Origin: Symbiodinium natans
Lineage: Eukaryota; Sar; Dinophyceae; Suessiales; Symbiodiniaceae
Assembly (NCBI GenBank): GCA_905221605.1
Contig: CAJNDS010001624.1
Span: 671,501 to 735,500, forward strand
DNA: 64,000 nucleotides
Direction of reading: 5' to 3'
The position numbers and the translations under genes are program-made. This document shows, piece after piece, positions 1 to 12,165 of the stretch. Each line of letters opens with the position of its first letter. Positions within the stretch are counted from its first letter, which is position 1. Below the pieces are notes generated by a model. The model ran no database searches. It was not told the origin of the DNA and saw only the letters and a program-made list of their open reading frames with translations.

Positions 1-290
1 CCTCAGAGCATAAATGCGTCCGGTTTGCTGGGATTCTTGCGCCATATTACACTTTGCACATCATTGCACTGGTCTCCGAGTCACCCATCATCTGTGAGGT
101 GGACTTGTGCCCAGTGCCTGGAACGTGCCGAGACCACCTTGCCAAGCTTCGGCACTCGCTGTGTCCGATTGCGTTCGTGAGCCCGGTGACGACGTGTCCC
201 GACTGTGAAGTTGCTACCCCCTTAGATCTTCAGTCTGGCTTAGGACCTGGTTGAGGCTTCCCCTTCCACGATCTCACTTGGTCTGCAGGC

Positions 291-778
291 CTCCGCGACA
301 GCGCTTGAAGAGCTTCGCAAATCTTGCAAGATATCTTCCACACCCGACCACCGCAGATCGAAGGACAGGAAGTGCTCACCCTCCTGAGAAGCCAAGAACC
401 GCTCATGTGGGTTGCATTCCATCATCCATTCCTGCTTTGCCCAGACGTGTCTAGACATCTGGAATCAGGCTTTCTCTTCGTCAGGGCTGGTCGCAGGAGG
501 CAATGAAAGGCAAGGGGCAAACGTGTCGGAGTGACGAGGGGGCGAGGCAGCTTGGTCAATGAAGGGTTGTGGGTAGAGAACATCATGTTGCAAGTGGATC
601 AGGACACAAGCACTACTGGGTTGCAAAACTGCTAGGGAAACTTTTGTCGGCACTCTCCTTGAGCTGGGAGTAGTACCATTCGTGGTATAGAAATGGGCTG
701 GACAGCACCACAGAGCCGCAAAGCAGTCGGTACTTTAAAGCCAAGGCCATCGTGTTGCCAGGCAGGTTGGCCAAGAAC
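291..778 (-). CDS. GT90 (CAP10/rumi-like) glycosyltransferase, two exons of a partial gene
   Basis: Two minus-strand exons fit the C-terminal core of family GT90 O-glycosyltransferases. Exon 658-778 (40 codons) follows a good polypyrimidine acceptor and carries the family pattern LKYRLLCGSVVL followed by YHEWYYSQLK, which matches the conserved nucleotide-sugar region (GSVVL, E/W-Y, L-K). Exon 291-383 (31 codons) continues in phase with GEHFLSFDLRWSGVEDIL, like the HYVPF-D-L-S-D-L segment of the family. The joining intron uses a GA donor after AAG and an AG|G acceptor; the next donor is GC. Upstream exons should lie above 0.8 kb (a possible one at about 1010-1115) and the end is beyond the left edge or in unread exons. 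The family call rests on pattern memory, not on an alignment. The donor sugar and acceptor are unknown. Confidence 0.55.
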
Positions 779-2281
779 CTGGCAAAGAAACAAAAGAACA
801 GCTTGAAACAGCTTGCCGGACATGTCGGAGACTGCATGCTCCATAATGCAGATTCACGCAACATTGTATACTGGTAGATTTGGCCTGTGCTGGCACCATT
901 CGTGGATTGGGACGCAGCTGGCACTGCCACTGCTGACCACCTCGAATACAAGTGAGCACTGGACCGAACCGGAACAGCTGTGAGGAAACAAACCCACGCC
1001 GATCCACCTGGCGCTGTCCTTCTGGCCCAATGACCCATTCCATCATCGACACGTTGGCTTTCTCTAAAGATGCCAGGAACGGCACCACTTGTTTCCTGGC
1101 TGCGTACATTGTCACAAACAGCGTTGCAGGATTCTTCGCGCTTTGTGAACAGATGTCTGGGTCCTGTAAGTCGAGGTTGCAGCACCCCGCCAGAACAGCG
1201 AGTCGGTCTTCTCAGACCACAGTGGCACCTCTACAACCAGCACTCGATCATTAGATGAATCAGAATCAGAAAGTTCCGACGAGGGAATCTGTGTTCATGT
1301 GTAGTTTTCGCTGTGGAAGGGATTGTCTCAGATGCAGAAAGACAATGAAAAGCAGGCATGGTTAGGCCTCTGTCATCTTGGCCAGGACTTGGGACCAGAC
1401 ATGGGCGCCCGCAGGTTCCGAGGGACACTCCGACTCAGGCCACGCATATGAGGAGAAGTCTGGGTACAGGATGCCACCTCAAAGCGTCAAAGCGTTAAAG
1501 CGCGCAGGCGTTTCCAACTTCCAAGCTTGGGTGAAGACAAGCGCCGGCCTGCAGATTCAGGGAACTTCGCGATGACAAACATTGGAGCTTCGATCTGGGC
1601 GTAGCCATCCGACGTGTCGACGACCTTGGCGTTTTGACAGCCGTTGTGCTTGAGGTGTGGCGATGCGTCTTTCCAGGGACCAGCCCGCTTGCTGGGCCAT
1701 GAGTGTGAGGTAGAGCTAGAGCCTGTCATCCAACACATCTGAACGGGGCTCCAGCAAATTCAGCATCTGGAAGTGGCCCGAACTTGGCCGAAACTCGGTG
1801 AAGCATGGCCTCAAGACATGTCCAGCACAATGACAGCTGCGAACCTCCAGCCTACTGCAGACTCAGGGAAAGCTCCTGAACACATTTGTCCAGGCTACCA
1901 TGGTGAGGCGGTTTCGGCTCTGGAAGCCTGGCTGCTCCTCCGAGATGAACACCTCCAGAGTCCAGAGGCTCTGACTACGATGGAAGCACGTTTAGTTGCA
2001 ACTTTTGTTTGCTTACTTGTAGCTTCTCATGTTTCTCATCAGGTTGACTTGAGAAGGGGCTACGAAAGCTAGTCACCGCAGGGGGGTGGCATGCAGCGAG
2101 TCGGCAGGACTTGGAGCCGCCGGCGCACTTTTTCCGTATTCAGGCACATGCTTCAAGCCCTAAACTCCTTCAGCCCCCTTGCTTCCCCCGCTGGAACCCG
2201 GTGTCGCAAACGAAGTTTAGGTACAGGGACGCTCTGTTCAGTACGACCTCTGCAAAGTACCACAGACCTTCAGAGCATGGT
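779..2281. other. No supported gene; possible exon near 1010-1115 (-)
   Basis: The minus strand at about 1010-1115 reads as a plausible exon (…QVVPFLASLEKANVSMMEW…) and could be an upstream part of the GT90 gene, but no splice phase could be fixed. I see nothing else that can be defended. Confidence 0.3.
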
Positions 2282-2512
2282 GACTGTGGGGGGCGGGGGA
2301 GGACCTTGGGGTGGGGTGGGGGGGGACCTTGTGGGGGGGGGCGGGGAGGGGACCTGAAGGTGGTAGGGGGGGGGCCCCCCCCCCTACCTTATCCCACACG
2401 CAACCACCTTAAAGGAGGGGGGGGGGGGGGCGCCGGCACCTTATCCTTCGAAAATGCTTCACGGTGAGGTGAGGGGGGGGGGGGGCCCCCCCCCCCCCAA
2501 CCCCCACCTTAA
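2282..2512. repeat. G/C homopolymer-rich low-complexity block
   Basis: Long G runs at 2290-2345, 2366-2374 and 2418-2430, with G runs next to C runs at 2470-2500, are interrupted by short CACCTTA/TAAGGTG-like pieces. The adjoining G and C tracts can form hairpins or G-quadruplexes. Short reading frames across it are composition artefacts. Confidence 0.8.
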
Positions 2513-4131
2513 GTCTTGGGTTTCGGACCTGTTAAGGTGTGGAACCCTTTTTTTCCCTGGAAGCTTCTTAACAAGGTGAATACCAGTGCATGGGTAAACG
2601 ACAACTCCCGCCAGCTCCACAGAGCTAGCTTTCGTGACTTAAAACCTAGCAAAACATGCTACAACGAACCCAGCTACCGACTCCAATGGACTTTAACGAT
2701 TCAATACTGGCTGGGCCCGTTGCTCTTCAGGAAAAATGCCGAACATGGTCGCCTTTTGGTCATCAACAACCTGCTGGAACCACTTCCCGGAATATGCAGC
2801 ATTGGCCTGCCCGTTTCTGATCTGCACCACGAAGCACGCCTGCACAAGGCATCCGAGACTGCTGAGTCCCTGCGAACCTTGTCCCATAAGAACCTGTCTC
2901 TGCAGCAGAAATTTTGTATGAAGTCTTGCTAGGATGGTGCTGTTACCAAATCACAGCTGAGGACAAAGGACTAGTTCTTGTGCTGCAAAGTCCCCCACAA
3001 TGCCCTCAACATCGACCTGCCCGTTCGAGCGGCAAAGATGTTTTGTGCGTTCTGCATCCCATGCAGAGAGCTGATGGAAGGGCCGAAAGTCCCTCTCAGC
3101 CTGCCTTAGCAATGGAAGCACTTCGGAAGCACTGTTCAGTGGTCACTACATGGTGCGCTGCCACACAGCAGAATCCAAGTCACTCAAAGAAATTGTTCTT
3201 GAAGACGCTGCACCTATGGCCAATGATTGAGAACTCAGGCGCTATTGCAACACCCGACATCACTTCGCTCGAACAAGGGCTTCACTCACACTGCGATTAC
3301 TCTCACAAAGCTAGGAAAGCTCATGTCACCTCGCTGGCCACTCTGCTGCTGCACAGAACAGACAATATAGTAGACCGATGACGAATGCCCACATGGCGGG
3401 TTCATGGCATACAGACAATGCTCTGTCCAAGCTACGGATGCATTGTCCACCTCGTTAAACGCAGGATAGCGCAGGAACTTGTATCTGCTCTACCCTTCAC
3501 CTCAACTTTGAATTCCAATGTTGGACAATGACAGGTGGCTGGAGCCAAAGCTAGCAGGACAAATACAAGCATGATTTGCCTTGACCATCTTGACGCCCAT
3601 GGCTGTCTTGGTCTCATGCGACTGGGAACCATCTAACCGTCGACCCGATTGCCTTACTAAGCTGCAATGCACAGTCCTGACATGTGCTGAAGAGCGGCGG
3701 GATGTACCTGAGCTCGTTGCGACGCGTGAGCGACCAGCGCAAGCCACAAACCCAAAATAAGCAGCTGACTGTCTTCTGAAGAGAACACAGGCAAAAGCAT
3801 ACTCCTGGGGAGTACCCATTTGCCAGCATAGAATCGAACAGAATCGAACAGACTTCGAAAAGATGCGATTTTCAACGAGTTTTCTGGGCACATTGAAAGA
3901 GAGGAAGCTCTACGAAGCTCTGGATTGAAGAGGTCGGAAGAGTCTCCTTGGAGCGAACGAAGAACTCCCAGCCATCCCAGGACGCGATGTCATCTGTACG
4001 GTTCATCTTCTTCAGATACTGTCCGGACACAACCTGGAGAGATTTGCGGGGAAAAGAAGCGAAAGCGGAAGAGAGCTCTTACACTCAGAGGGACAGCACA
4101 TGATCACTACCGGCTCTGAGGGTCGAACCAC
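2513..4131. other. No supported gene
   Basis: A minus-strand stretch at about 2700-2850 (…AYSGKWFQQVVDDQKATMFG…) has exon-like composition, but no flanking splice sites in consistent phase were found. The rest appears intronic or intergenic. Confidence 0.3.
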
Positions 4132-4443
4132 ATAGAACTGGTCCAAGTTCTCAGTCAGACTGCGCTGGTACTCCATGGCCACAGTGCGTAGGTCCTCCAT
4201 GCCTGCCCGTCGCCAAGACTCTCATGTCTGCGAAAACCGACCGAAGACTTATGCTCAGCTGCTGGCCGTCGCGAGACTTCTCCAGGTCCATGATCAACTG
4301 TTCATTGTCGACGTGAACCATGACTCCTCGATTGCGGGGTCTCGAGGCCCATCAACCCTTTCAGTCAAGAATTTGGTGCTGAGCTTGGTACGCACACCAG
4401 GGGGCACGGAGACCGGCTGCGCTTTGTAGCTCACCTCCCAGCC
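4132..4443 (-). CDS. Unrecognised gene, two phase-matched exons
   Basis: Exon 4299-4443 (48 codons plus 1 nt; contains YKAQPVSVPPGVRTKL and DPAIEESWFTST) ends at a GT donor. Exon 4132-4202 (2 nt plus 23 codons; contains MEDLRTVAMEYQRSL) starts after an AG acceptor. The phases join exactly across a 96-nt intron and codon use is clean. I do not recognise a family. It lies just downstream, on the same strand, of the ETHE1-type gene and is probably the next gene in the one-directional cluster. Further exons on both sides are expected but not resolved. Confidence 0.5.
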
Positions 4444-4801
4444 CTGCAGACTTTTGCAGACTGAGAAGTTGTGAGCCATCGCGAGCCATGAGCAGTCATG
4501 ATCTAACGCAAGAATGCAGCTTCGCTCTGTTATCCACGGCGATCATGGCTGCCCTACTTGTGAATGCACAGGAGGGTGTGGAAAAGCAAACGACGAGCAT
4601 GGAGTCGCATGGAGCGAATTTCAACGCTCGCTGTCCACGTCTGCAAGCTTGTGCCACGCGTGGCTGCCTCGCACATACGTAAACAACTATAAAACACTTT
4701 GTCAATTAGTCCATTCCTGACCTGGTTACTTGAGTGGTCGCTGCCACTAAGCTCATGAAGGAATGGGGGTCATTTACATCCTGCTTCTCACAGATGTGCC
4801 A

Positions 4802-6328
4802 CTAGTCCTGGACGCCACATAGCATGTTCGCAGGCACCGCAACATCCATGTCGGCAGGGTACGGCAAGTTCAAGCACTTCATGATGTCTTGGAACTCATC
4901 CTTGCTCTTGGTCAACCGACTGTTGAACAGTCGTTCCTCCTCAACTGTAGACACGCTGCGGCCCTTGTAATCATGGGCTGGGCAGACAATGGTCTCCGCA
5001 GGGAGAGTGAATATCTGTTTGTGGACGCTGTCGTACAGGCGCCCAGCGCAGCCCTGCTGAAAGTCCGTTCTGCCACAACCACGGATGAGCACGGCATCAC
5101 CGCTGAATACGAAGCTGGCACCCCGGCCTCCAGCGATCGAGAATTGCAACGTGCACTGATGGTTCTCTGCGCAGCATGTCAAGCCGTTTCAACTCAAAAG
5201 CACCAACATGCTACGCCAAAATGCACACACACACACACAGAGCCAACCTGCATTCAGCATTCAACAAAGGTTTTTTGATGTTTTTTGCTGAGCCTGCCTT
5301 GCAGTAGAAACGAGACACAGCCGTCCGTGTGACCCGGCGTGGCGCGCACGTCGAGGCTCAGGTTGCCGAAGCGCAGCGAGTCCCCGTCCTTCAAGTGGAT
5401 GTCAGCTTTGGCTCCCGAGGCAGCCGAGATGACCGTGCGAACATCTGGAGATGTCTTCTGAATCACGCCACCGGACGTGACATGATCTGCATGACAATGG
5501 GTGTTCACCACGTACTTGAGCTTCATGCCGAGTTCCTCGATGATGGCGAGGTCGCGTGTCATCTGATTCATGACTGGATCAAGCAGAACAGCTTCGTTTG
5601 TGTCTGGGCACGTGATGAAATATGTCAGCGTGCTGCTTGACGGGTCAAAGAGTTGCCGGACCTCTGGGCTATTCGCAACCAAAGGGTCGATCTTCCTGTC
5701 CCCTGCATTCAGTTCGGGCAAGTAGGTCCTCATCCAGTCGACAATCTCAGGCTTCTTGAGGATGTCGAGCTGAAGATCGTGTGCCAGCAGCTCCGCTGAA
5801 GCACCAGTGTAGCCGCGCTTCCGGGCTAGCCAGAGCAGCACTGCAAGGCTGGCTCGCACAGCACTGTTGCACTGAATAAGCAAGGGCCGTGGGAGAGTTT
5901 CTACTGCATCGATGACCTCTTCCACTCTACCCGGCAAGTCAAAGTGTGAAGGCATGAAGGAGATCCTTAGCTGTCGGCTTAAATTGCACAATCTCTAGTG
6001 TGACATGTGACTATGAGAAGCTTAAGAACTTATCAAGAACCTCTGTCACCCTGCCTCGTCAGTCCAACATGACACGTGAATCAAACGAATCTAGCTGCAA
6101 GCCCAGGGTCACTCGGACTTGAACACCAGAAGCTTCAATCACGTCTCTGTGCAAGTTGGGATCTGTCTCTGGGTTCAGAAACAGCCAGGATTTACACAAC
6201 GGACTCATCTCAGCGACAGCTTCTTTGGGCAGAGTGCCCGAGAGTAGGACCCCACCCGGCATTGAAGGATTCCGCACCCCATGGCGCTCTGCAAGCTTGC
6301 CGACCACATCTTCCACTGGCACAGACAT
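4802..6328 (-). CDS. ETHE1-like: DUF442/rhodanese-like + ETHE1 persulfide dioxygenase fusion
   Basis: Three exons join in frame to 420 codons: 6099-6328, 5298-5965 and 4802-5166 (TAG stop). The N-terminal about 130 residues match DUF442/rhodanese-type domains, with a six-residue C-N-S-A-V-R loop as the possible sulfur-carrying Cys site. The C-terminal part is ETHE1: THCHADH for the mononuclear iron, ATPGHTDGC, then [19 protein letters not shown] and VSTVEEER, near-identical to animal ETHE1, and a VPANMLCG end. ETHE1 oxidises glutathione persulfide to sulfite in mitochondria. The fused order (sulfurtransferase then dioxygenase) is known for bacterial Blh proteins. The start is the first ATG of exon 1; the frame stays open upstream, so a longer targeting peptide is possible. 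Both introns are GC-AG. The dioxygenase call is firm, the exact splice sites are inferred, and the role of the N-terminal domain is inferred. Confidence 0.88.
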
Positions 6329-6900
6329 GGGAAGGCTGAGGCCGCTACGTCCGTTAAGCGAGATCTGTGAAGAGGTCTACCGCAAGTAGCTGCTGAGGAG
6401 AAAACAGCAGAAACGCAGAGGACTCAACGGCACACAGAGGATCAAAGTGCTATAGCACCTTGTCCATGGTTAATTGCATAGCTTGCTCTGGATTCTAACG
6501 CAGGAAGCTCAAACTTGGCCTCGTCGTTCTGGAACACTCCGTCTTTGAGTCCCGACGCACTCGCAAAACCCTGCAAGCAACAAGCCAGTGCATAAAATGC
6601 GCTACTATCACTTGATCCGACTTTGCCTCATGCTGCCCGCAAAGCATGGACATTGCACGACAAATTTTACGACATGCAGTCCGTCTGCGCAGCTACCGCA
6701 GTTCTCGACTCCTCTAAAACCCATCCATCGCCTTCCGCAGCCAAAAGCCGTAGCCGCGGTAGCTGAAGCTGTCTTCGTAGCCCCGGAAGGGTTCGATCTG
6801 TGGCGATCTTGAAATCGACAGCGGAGTGACTACAATCAGCGACCAATCACGATGAGTATCCAGTAGCATCCACAAATGAAAACCAGACTTGCCTTGATCA
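6329..6900. other. No supported gene
   Basis: This is the upstream region of the ETHE1-type gene on the minus strand. I see no coding exon or clear regulatory motif. Confidence 0.3.
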
Positions 6901-8224
6901 AGTCGCTTTGCTTGGCCATCCTATCAGCAATGCAATGCTCAAAGCAAGTGTTATTTTGTTTGGGCACAATTCGTTCAAATTCCCGGAGCCAAGAAGCATG
7001 TTCTTGACAGCTGCCAGCTGTTCACCCAAGGCAGCTTTAACCATCTCAAACTTCCTAACGTCGAACAGGCGGTACATCACTTCGGCCTCTGCATGTGTGA
7101 GGGGCGCGCGTTCGCCACGTGAATGGCAGCAACAATGTCCCACTGTGGCTGCAAACCGAGGCCTGCCAACACTGAGCGATCTTCTGCAGAAGAAGCTCGC
7201 CTGAAGCATGGAGAGGCCCCTTGCAACAATGCAAGTGCCTGTGCGACCAGGATCCCAGGAAGATGCCGAGGATCTCTGAATCGAGCCCCCCATACAAAAC
7301 AATCCTGTATATCAAGCTTCCAGTAAGAAGACCCATCACATCTATCCTGCATTGTTCGTCGACTGCATCCAAGTCACGATGGGTGCTTTGCACTAAGATC
7401 CTTAGCCATGCTCCGAGAGACATAGCACAACACGGGAAGCTCAACAATGAGGCATCTTCGACATCTTCGACCATCTCATCTTCTAGCCGTACTCCTTAGA
7501 AACCGATCGGGAGCATATAGAGTAATATAGAGTCAAGTGACCTCGTGCCACTCCAGCTGGATCCCTGTGAAGGCCGAAGCTCTAGCAGAAAGTAGCGATT
7601 TGTGGAGCTGTCCACAACTGCGCGACGAATGTCCAAGTAGGAAATCCTTTCGCCTCGGATATCCCTCTCCATCAAAGAAGCTTGACGAAGCTGCAAGGCT
7701 GCGAGCTGGCTAACCAAACCACGAGGCTGTGCACTGGGCAACAGATGTCTCGTAGAATCCAGCTGCGAGTGTATTGCAACCCAACAGAACTGGTTGCGGC
7801 AGAAGCTCGACCGTCTATCAACTTGCTCATCTCCTGACTCATGGCACACATCCTCTTGAACAGGCACGATACGAAACTATAAACCCACTTCACTTCTCAG
7901 CGGTCTCTCTAGCATCTAGTGGCAGCCAGGGTAGTCGAGCAAAGCCACGTTGGCTACTGACATGAACGCAGACGGGGCTCCCGGTTTACGAAATAGATGA
8001 AGTGCTTGGAGATACAAATGTTTGCCCGGCGTTCTTCCTGTCAGGGACAAGCTCATGCAACATAACGATGTGCGGCTAGAAACAGTCCAGACACTGCTCC
8101 TTTGTTGGTCTTCCGTGGCCTTGTCATCAAAAACGATGACTATGCGCTCGAACAGTTGCAAAGCATCCTTGCAGATGGATGCCAGGACATCCAGTATGAC
8201 TGGATCGGAAGACATGGGCTTCAC
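6901..8224 (-). CDS. Unrecognised multi-exon gene, candidate exons only
   Basis: Several minus-strand stretches have exon-like composition and splice borders: about 8107-8215 (DPVILDVLASICKDALQLF…FDDKATEDQQ, ending at a GA donor), about 7920-7990 (GAPSAFMSVANVALLDYPG), about 7590-7720 (MERDIRGERISYLDIRRAVV), about 7340-7440 (AWLRILVQSTHRDLDAVDEQ) and about 6970-7090 (THAEAEVMYRLFDVRKFEM). They follow one another on one strand, as expected of one gene, but phases were not all reconciled and no family is recognised. Exon order and number are tentative. Confidence 0.35.
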
Positions 8225-10209
8225 AGGGTATCCTCAGCAAGCAGGCACGATATGCACGATTCAGGCCCGGAAACCATGCACATCAGGCAAATCATCTCGG
8301 TGGGGACAAACATGATGAAGAATGGTTACAGAGGAAATGAAAGACAAATATGGAGTGAGGGAGAGTGCGATTGATAAGGCTTGCTTCGCCAATTCGCAAT
8401 GGATGCAGATTTCCGGCGAGCGTATCATGGTAGCAGGGTCATTAGGCAAGGCTGCGTGCAGTTGGACACGAAGGCACAGAGGCTGGCAAACAAACTGCTT
8501 GATTCAATCATGCCTTGCTTAGGTTGGTTTTGGTTGCGATGCATACGTGCCCGGCCTTTTGCGACACAGTTACTACAAGCCTTTCGCCTTGCTTGATTCA
8601 AAAGGCTTGTTAGTCTTGTTGTGAATCCCGGAAGGGGATGCTCTCTGCGGGATACTCTCTGCCGCTCTCCGCGGGCTTCTGGTGCGGATGTGTGGAAATG
8701 TAGGACATTCTCGGCCTCTCGGCCCAGGTGAGGAGAAAGAGATGAGCCAAAAACTAACAACAACCTTATGGGGAACAAGAACAAGCAGCACTCGATCCAG
8801 CTTGCATCGAGGATTCAGCTTCACGATTCGGACTCCAAGAAGCAGCAGTCCGAATGCGACTTCGCATGTAAGCGCAGCGCTCTACTCATGGCTAGTTACG
8901 TTGGTGTTCTGTATTCGACTATTCGCCTACACACCTTGTACTCTTTGCACTGGCAAACACATCCTTCAAGGCTTCAGTTGCTACCTGGTTGCCGGGCTAG
9001 GGCGAACATGCACAAGCAAGCTAAGGTGGTGGCTGCCCGTACATAGCAAGCGAATAAAGACTTGTCTCTCGGCGAGAAAGAAAAATGAACTTGCAAAATG
9101 CCCGCTTCATTGTCTGAGCCTAATCATAGCGGTCGACCATGAACGTCCAAACTGCACCAGTATTGTACCAAGTCCCTTCAGCTCTACATTGATCAGAGTC
9201 ACTTCAAGTTCAACCGGCTCAATGAACAGACTCGCGTTGACGAGCAGGTTTCGTATGCACTTGGGGGGGGGTTATGGAGTGGAAGATGAATTCAAGTTGT
9301 GAATCGAACAATACGGACACTTGAAAGCAGAAAGGACCAAGTAACCACAGCAATCATGATGTACATGACCATGGGAAGTTGGAAGAGCTGAACATGGCGT
9401 AGTAGCAATGCTTCTTTTACCCATTGTAATGCTGTATGATGTGCAATGAAAACTTCGTGCTGGAAAGCTAAACGTCTTAGGCTGTACGCCGCAAATTGAC
9501 GCAATATCCCACGCCTATTTTCAAGCGGCCTCAAGACCTTCAAGAGCATCCATGGCACTGCTCAAGGGCTACATGAAAATGCTCAGCAATACAAGCGGTT
9601 GCAATTGTGTGGTCATGGGCAGGGCTTCGGCTGTGCCATGCGGCACGTGCACGACAAAGCCCGTCGATGTTGCAGCAAAACACGATCACCAGCACATACG
9701 CGTCGATGAAACATACACCGCGTCACCTGGTAAGACATACATGAACTCATGGAGTCGAACAGTCGAACATGGAGCGACAGCGGTCCTTGCTTGTTGCCAC
9801 GCAGGGAAACTGCCAGTCGCGCAAATATGAGAAAATGACGCATGTGCACATCAGGCCACTTTCACGAGAAGTCGCGGCCAAAACCCCTCCGAAGTTCCGT
9901 GAGGACGAGGATTTGAAGCCCCACCTTCCCCAAGCTAGACCCCCACCTCATGATGTGTAAAGTGGGGGGGGGTACTCCAGTGTCTGATGCCTAAGCAAGC
10001 AGCTCGATAACCCGACACGGTGTGGGCGTTGGCACAACACTTTCAGGTTTGCTCGAGAAACGTATTGTAGTCGCTTCCTCTTAAGGCTAAACCCACTTGG
10101 AAAAACATTTGGCGAAACATTGGGAATGTGGGCTTGTGTCGATGTTTTTCAGGTTTTTAGAATTCGCTCAGGCGTTTGTGCAGGAAACTGCATGGCTTGA
10201 AGATTGTCA
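8225..10209. other. No supported gene
   Basis: Neither strand holds frames with convincing codon use or family motifs. A hydrophobic minus-strand stretch at about 9310-9370 is too short to call. Confidence 0.3.
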
Positions 10210-10218
10210 GCTCAATAA

Positions 10219-10680
10219 TTGGTGAGGAGGCATGTGGGGGGGGTGGCACCATCCTGTCCGAACGAGGCGCAGATGCCTATTGTACTTAAGCCGTCCTCCC
10301 CTCCCCCCCCCCCCCCCAGGTCAGGTGAGGTCGAATGTGTCCAAACATGCCTTGAAATGCGGTCCTTCTGGGGGTCTCGTGGGAGGGGGGGGAGGGGCAG
10401 AACAGCTTAACTACGTTGTACTTAAGGCTGCGCGGATGCCTTCATCCGTGGGCCCTCAAGTACGTTGTACTTAAGCCGTCCTCCCCTCCTCCCCCCCCCC
10501 CCCGCCCCGTCAGGCGAGGTCTATAATAATGTGTGCACACATGCCTTGAGTCGCGGTCCTAGCGGGAGGGGGGGCGGGGCAGAACAGCTTAATTACATTG
10601 TACTTAAGGTTGCGCGATGTTGTGCGGATGCCTTCATCCGCGGGCCCTTAAGTACATTATACTTAGGCTTGTCTTGAGCT
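10219..10680. repeat. Two-copy tandem repeat (about 185-195 bp) with C-tract and G-tract arms
   Basis: TTGTACTTAAG followed by a CCTCCCC…poly-C tract recurs at about 10279 and 10473. Each unit ends with a G-rich tract, AACAGCTTAA and another TACTTAAG. The C-tract near the start and the G-tract near the end of each unit could pair into a long hairpin. The segment GGATGCCTTCATCCG is itself a short inverted repeat and occurs twice (about 10434 and 10627). Confidence 0.75.
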
Positions 10681-10719
10681 AGTTTGGGATCTTATTTTGT
10701 GGGTCGCGGGGTGCAATTC

Positions 10720-11020
10720 AATGGTTTCAAGCCAGCTTCAGATGCGCTTATCAGGTCTTGGGAGACGCATTTGGGCTGTGTTCGGGCATTGGTATTGACC
10801 CCCATTACTGCGCCAATGCTTGCAGCCAGCTTCCAGGAGCCCAAGCCAGGCCCAGATGCAATTTTCAGGCCTTGAAAACTGCAGTTGGGCCTCGTTCATG
10901 CACTTTGAGCCGACAATGCTTGAAGCCAACTGCTGGGAGCCCAAGCCAGGCTCAGATGCGTTTTTCAGGCCTTGGAAATTGCATCTGGGCCTCGTTCGGG
11001 CACTTTGGTGCGACCTGAAA
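10720..11020. repeat. Degenerate tandem repeat, three units of about 100-115 bp
   Basis: Units at about 10736, 10851 and 10950 share CAGATGC…TTTCAGG(C/T)CTTG…GGGC(C/T)…GTTC…GCA(C/T)T. Separating segments share AGCCCAAGCCAGG. Divergence between units is clear, so the array is old. There is no coding potential. Confidence 0.75.
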
Positions 11021-11479
11021 TGCCTTCCTGCCTGTTCCTGAGCCGAACACGCTTAGCTTCAAGCGTTCGCAGCAGCTGTTATTTGGCCCGGAAATGTATA
11101 ATGATGTGGGGGACTCCCTTTTATGCTTAAGGTCAGGGTCTCCCCAACCTCTTCATGATGCCCGCTAGCCAGCACTTTCTCGCCGCATCCGTACAGGCGT
11201 GTTTAGCTGGTTCCAAAACTAAATTTTGAAGTCGCTACGTAGGAGCAAGACGGAATTTCAGCCAATGTCCATCCTTGCGTACATTCAGTCATTCTGCACT
11301 CCTTGACGCCGGAAGAAGCAGAGATACCTGAGCAGCATTCTGCATTGGACCTGCATAGGCGGACTTTTTGTAGTAGAAGTGGTAGTCGTCAAAGCCCAAC
11401 TCGCCAAATCAAACGAGGGCGCCATGAAATGAAACGCCTCAACCGGAGCAAGGCATTGCTGCCCGACGAGCTCCATGAC
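11021..11479. other. No supported gene
   Basis: Nothing identifiable; sequence between two repeat blocks. Confidence 0.3.
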
Positions 11480-11700
11480 GAAACCCTGCTTGATTTTCGT
11501 CCTAGCCCAGGGCGTGCTAACCCAGGTCGGAAACATGAATCCATGCCGAGGCTTTCGGGGAACGGTGTCTGTGACATCTAGGCCTGGTTGCAACAAATTG
11601 CAGTACGCAAATCGTTGTGAACTGGCGGCTGCACGTCATCTCATGTTTTGCGATGGATGTGCAGGCCAAAGAAAACTGTCAATGTAAATCCTCAGCAAAA
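11480..11700 (+). repeat. Dispersed repeat, copy A (partner at 59408-59610)
   Basis: Copy A and the partner share the ordered blocks GCTTG-TTTTCGTCC-A-CCC, GGCGTGCTAA, TCGG…ATGAA…ATCCATGCCG, GTGACATCTAG, TGCAACA, TCGTTGTGAA and AGAAAACTGTCAA, with small indels between them. Both are in the same orientation. This is a diverged interspersed family of unknown type; no target duplication or terminal repeat was found. Confidence 0.7.
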
Positions 11701-11721
11701 GCACATGATGGATCAGATTTG

Positions 11722-11740
11722 AGTGTGTGTGTGTGTGTGT
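11722..11740. repeat. (GT)n microsatellite
   Basis: A short uninterrupted GT run follows the dispersed repeat copy. Confidence 0.9.
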
Positions 11741-12165
11741 CTTCTGTTTGATCGTTGAATCAATCATGGTTGCTGAATATAGCATGCACGAGTTCACATG
11801 TCATAATCTGACATTGACACAAAGTCGTTACGGTACCGGACAACCTTTGATACAGATTCCAAACCAAATCACAACCGAAAATTTGGAAAGTGAGTCAATC
11901 AGATCAGTTCTTTAACATACACAAGTGCAGGAGCTTCACGACGTTTGGCCAGGCTGCAAAGCACACATTTCATCGTGGACCCAAGGGGTGAGACTGCATG
12001 GGCAACACCTCCTGTAGGGGACAACCCGGGCGCTCGGGCGCTCCTTTAGCAATGCATTCTTCCAGGGCATAATCACACGTTGCGTGAGAAAAAGTTCAGA
12101 AGACCACCAACCCCTGATTGGGACGCCGCAAGGTCCGGGTGACACTCCTCCTGGTCTCACAATGT

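Noticed and set aside
613..1185. 190-residue minus-strand frame as one protein
   Set aside because: Only its end (658-778) is a real exon with GT90 motifs; upstream it crosses an intron with a clear polypyrimidine tract.
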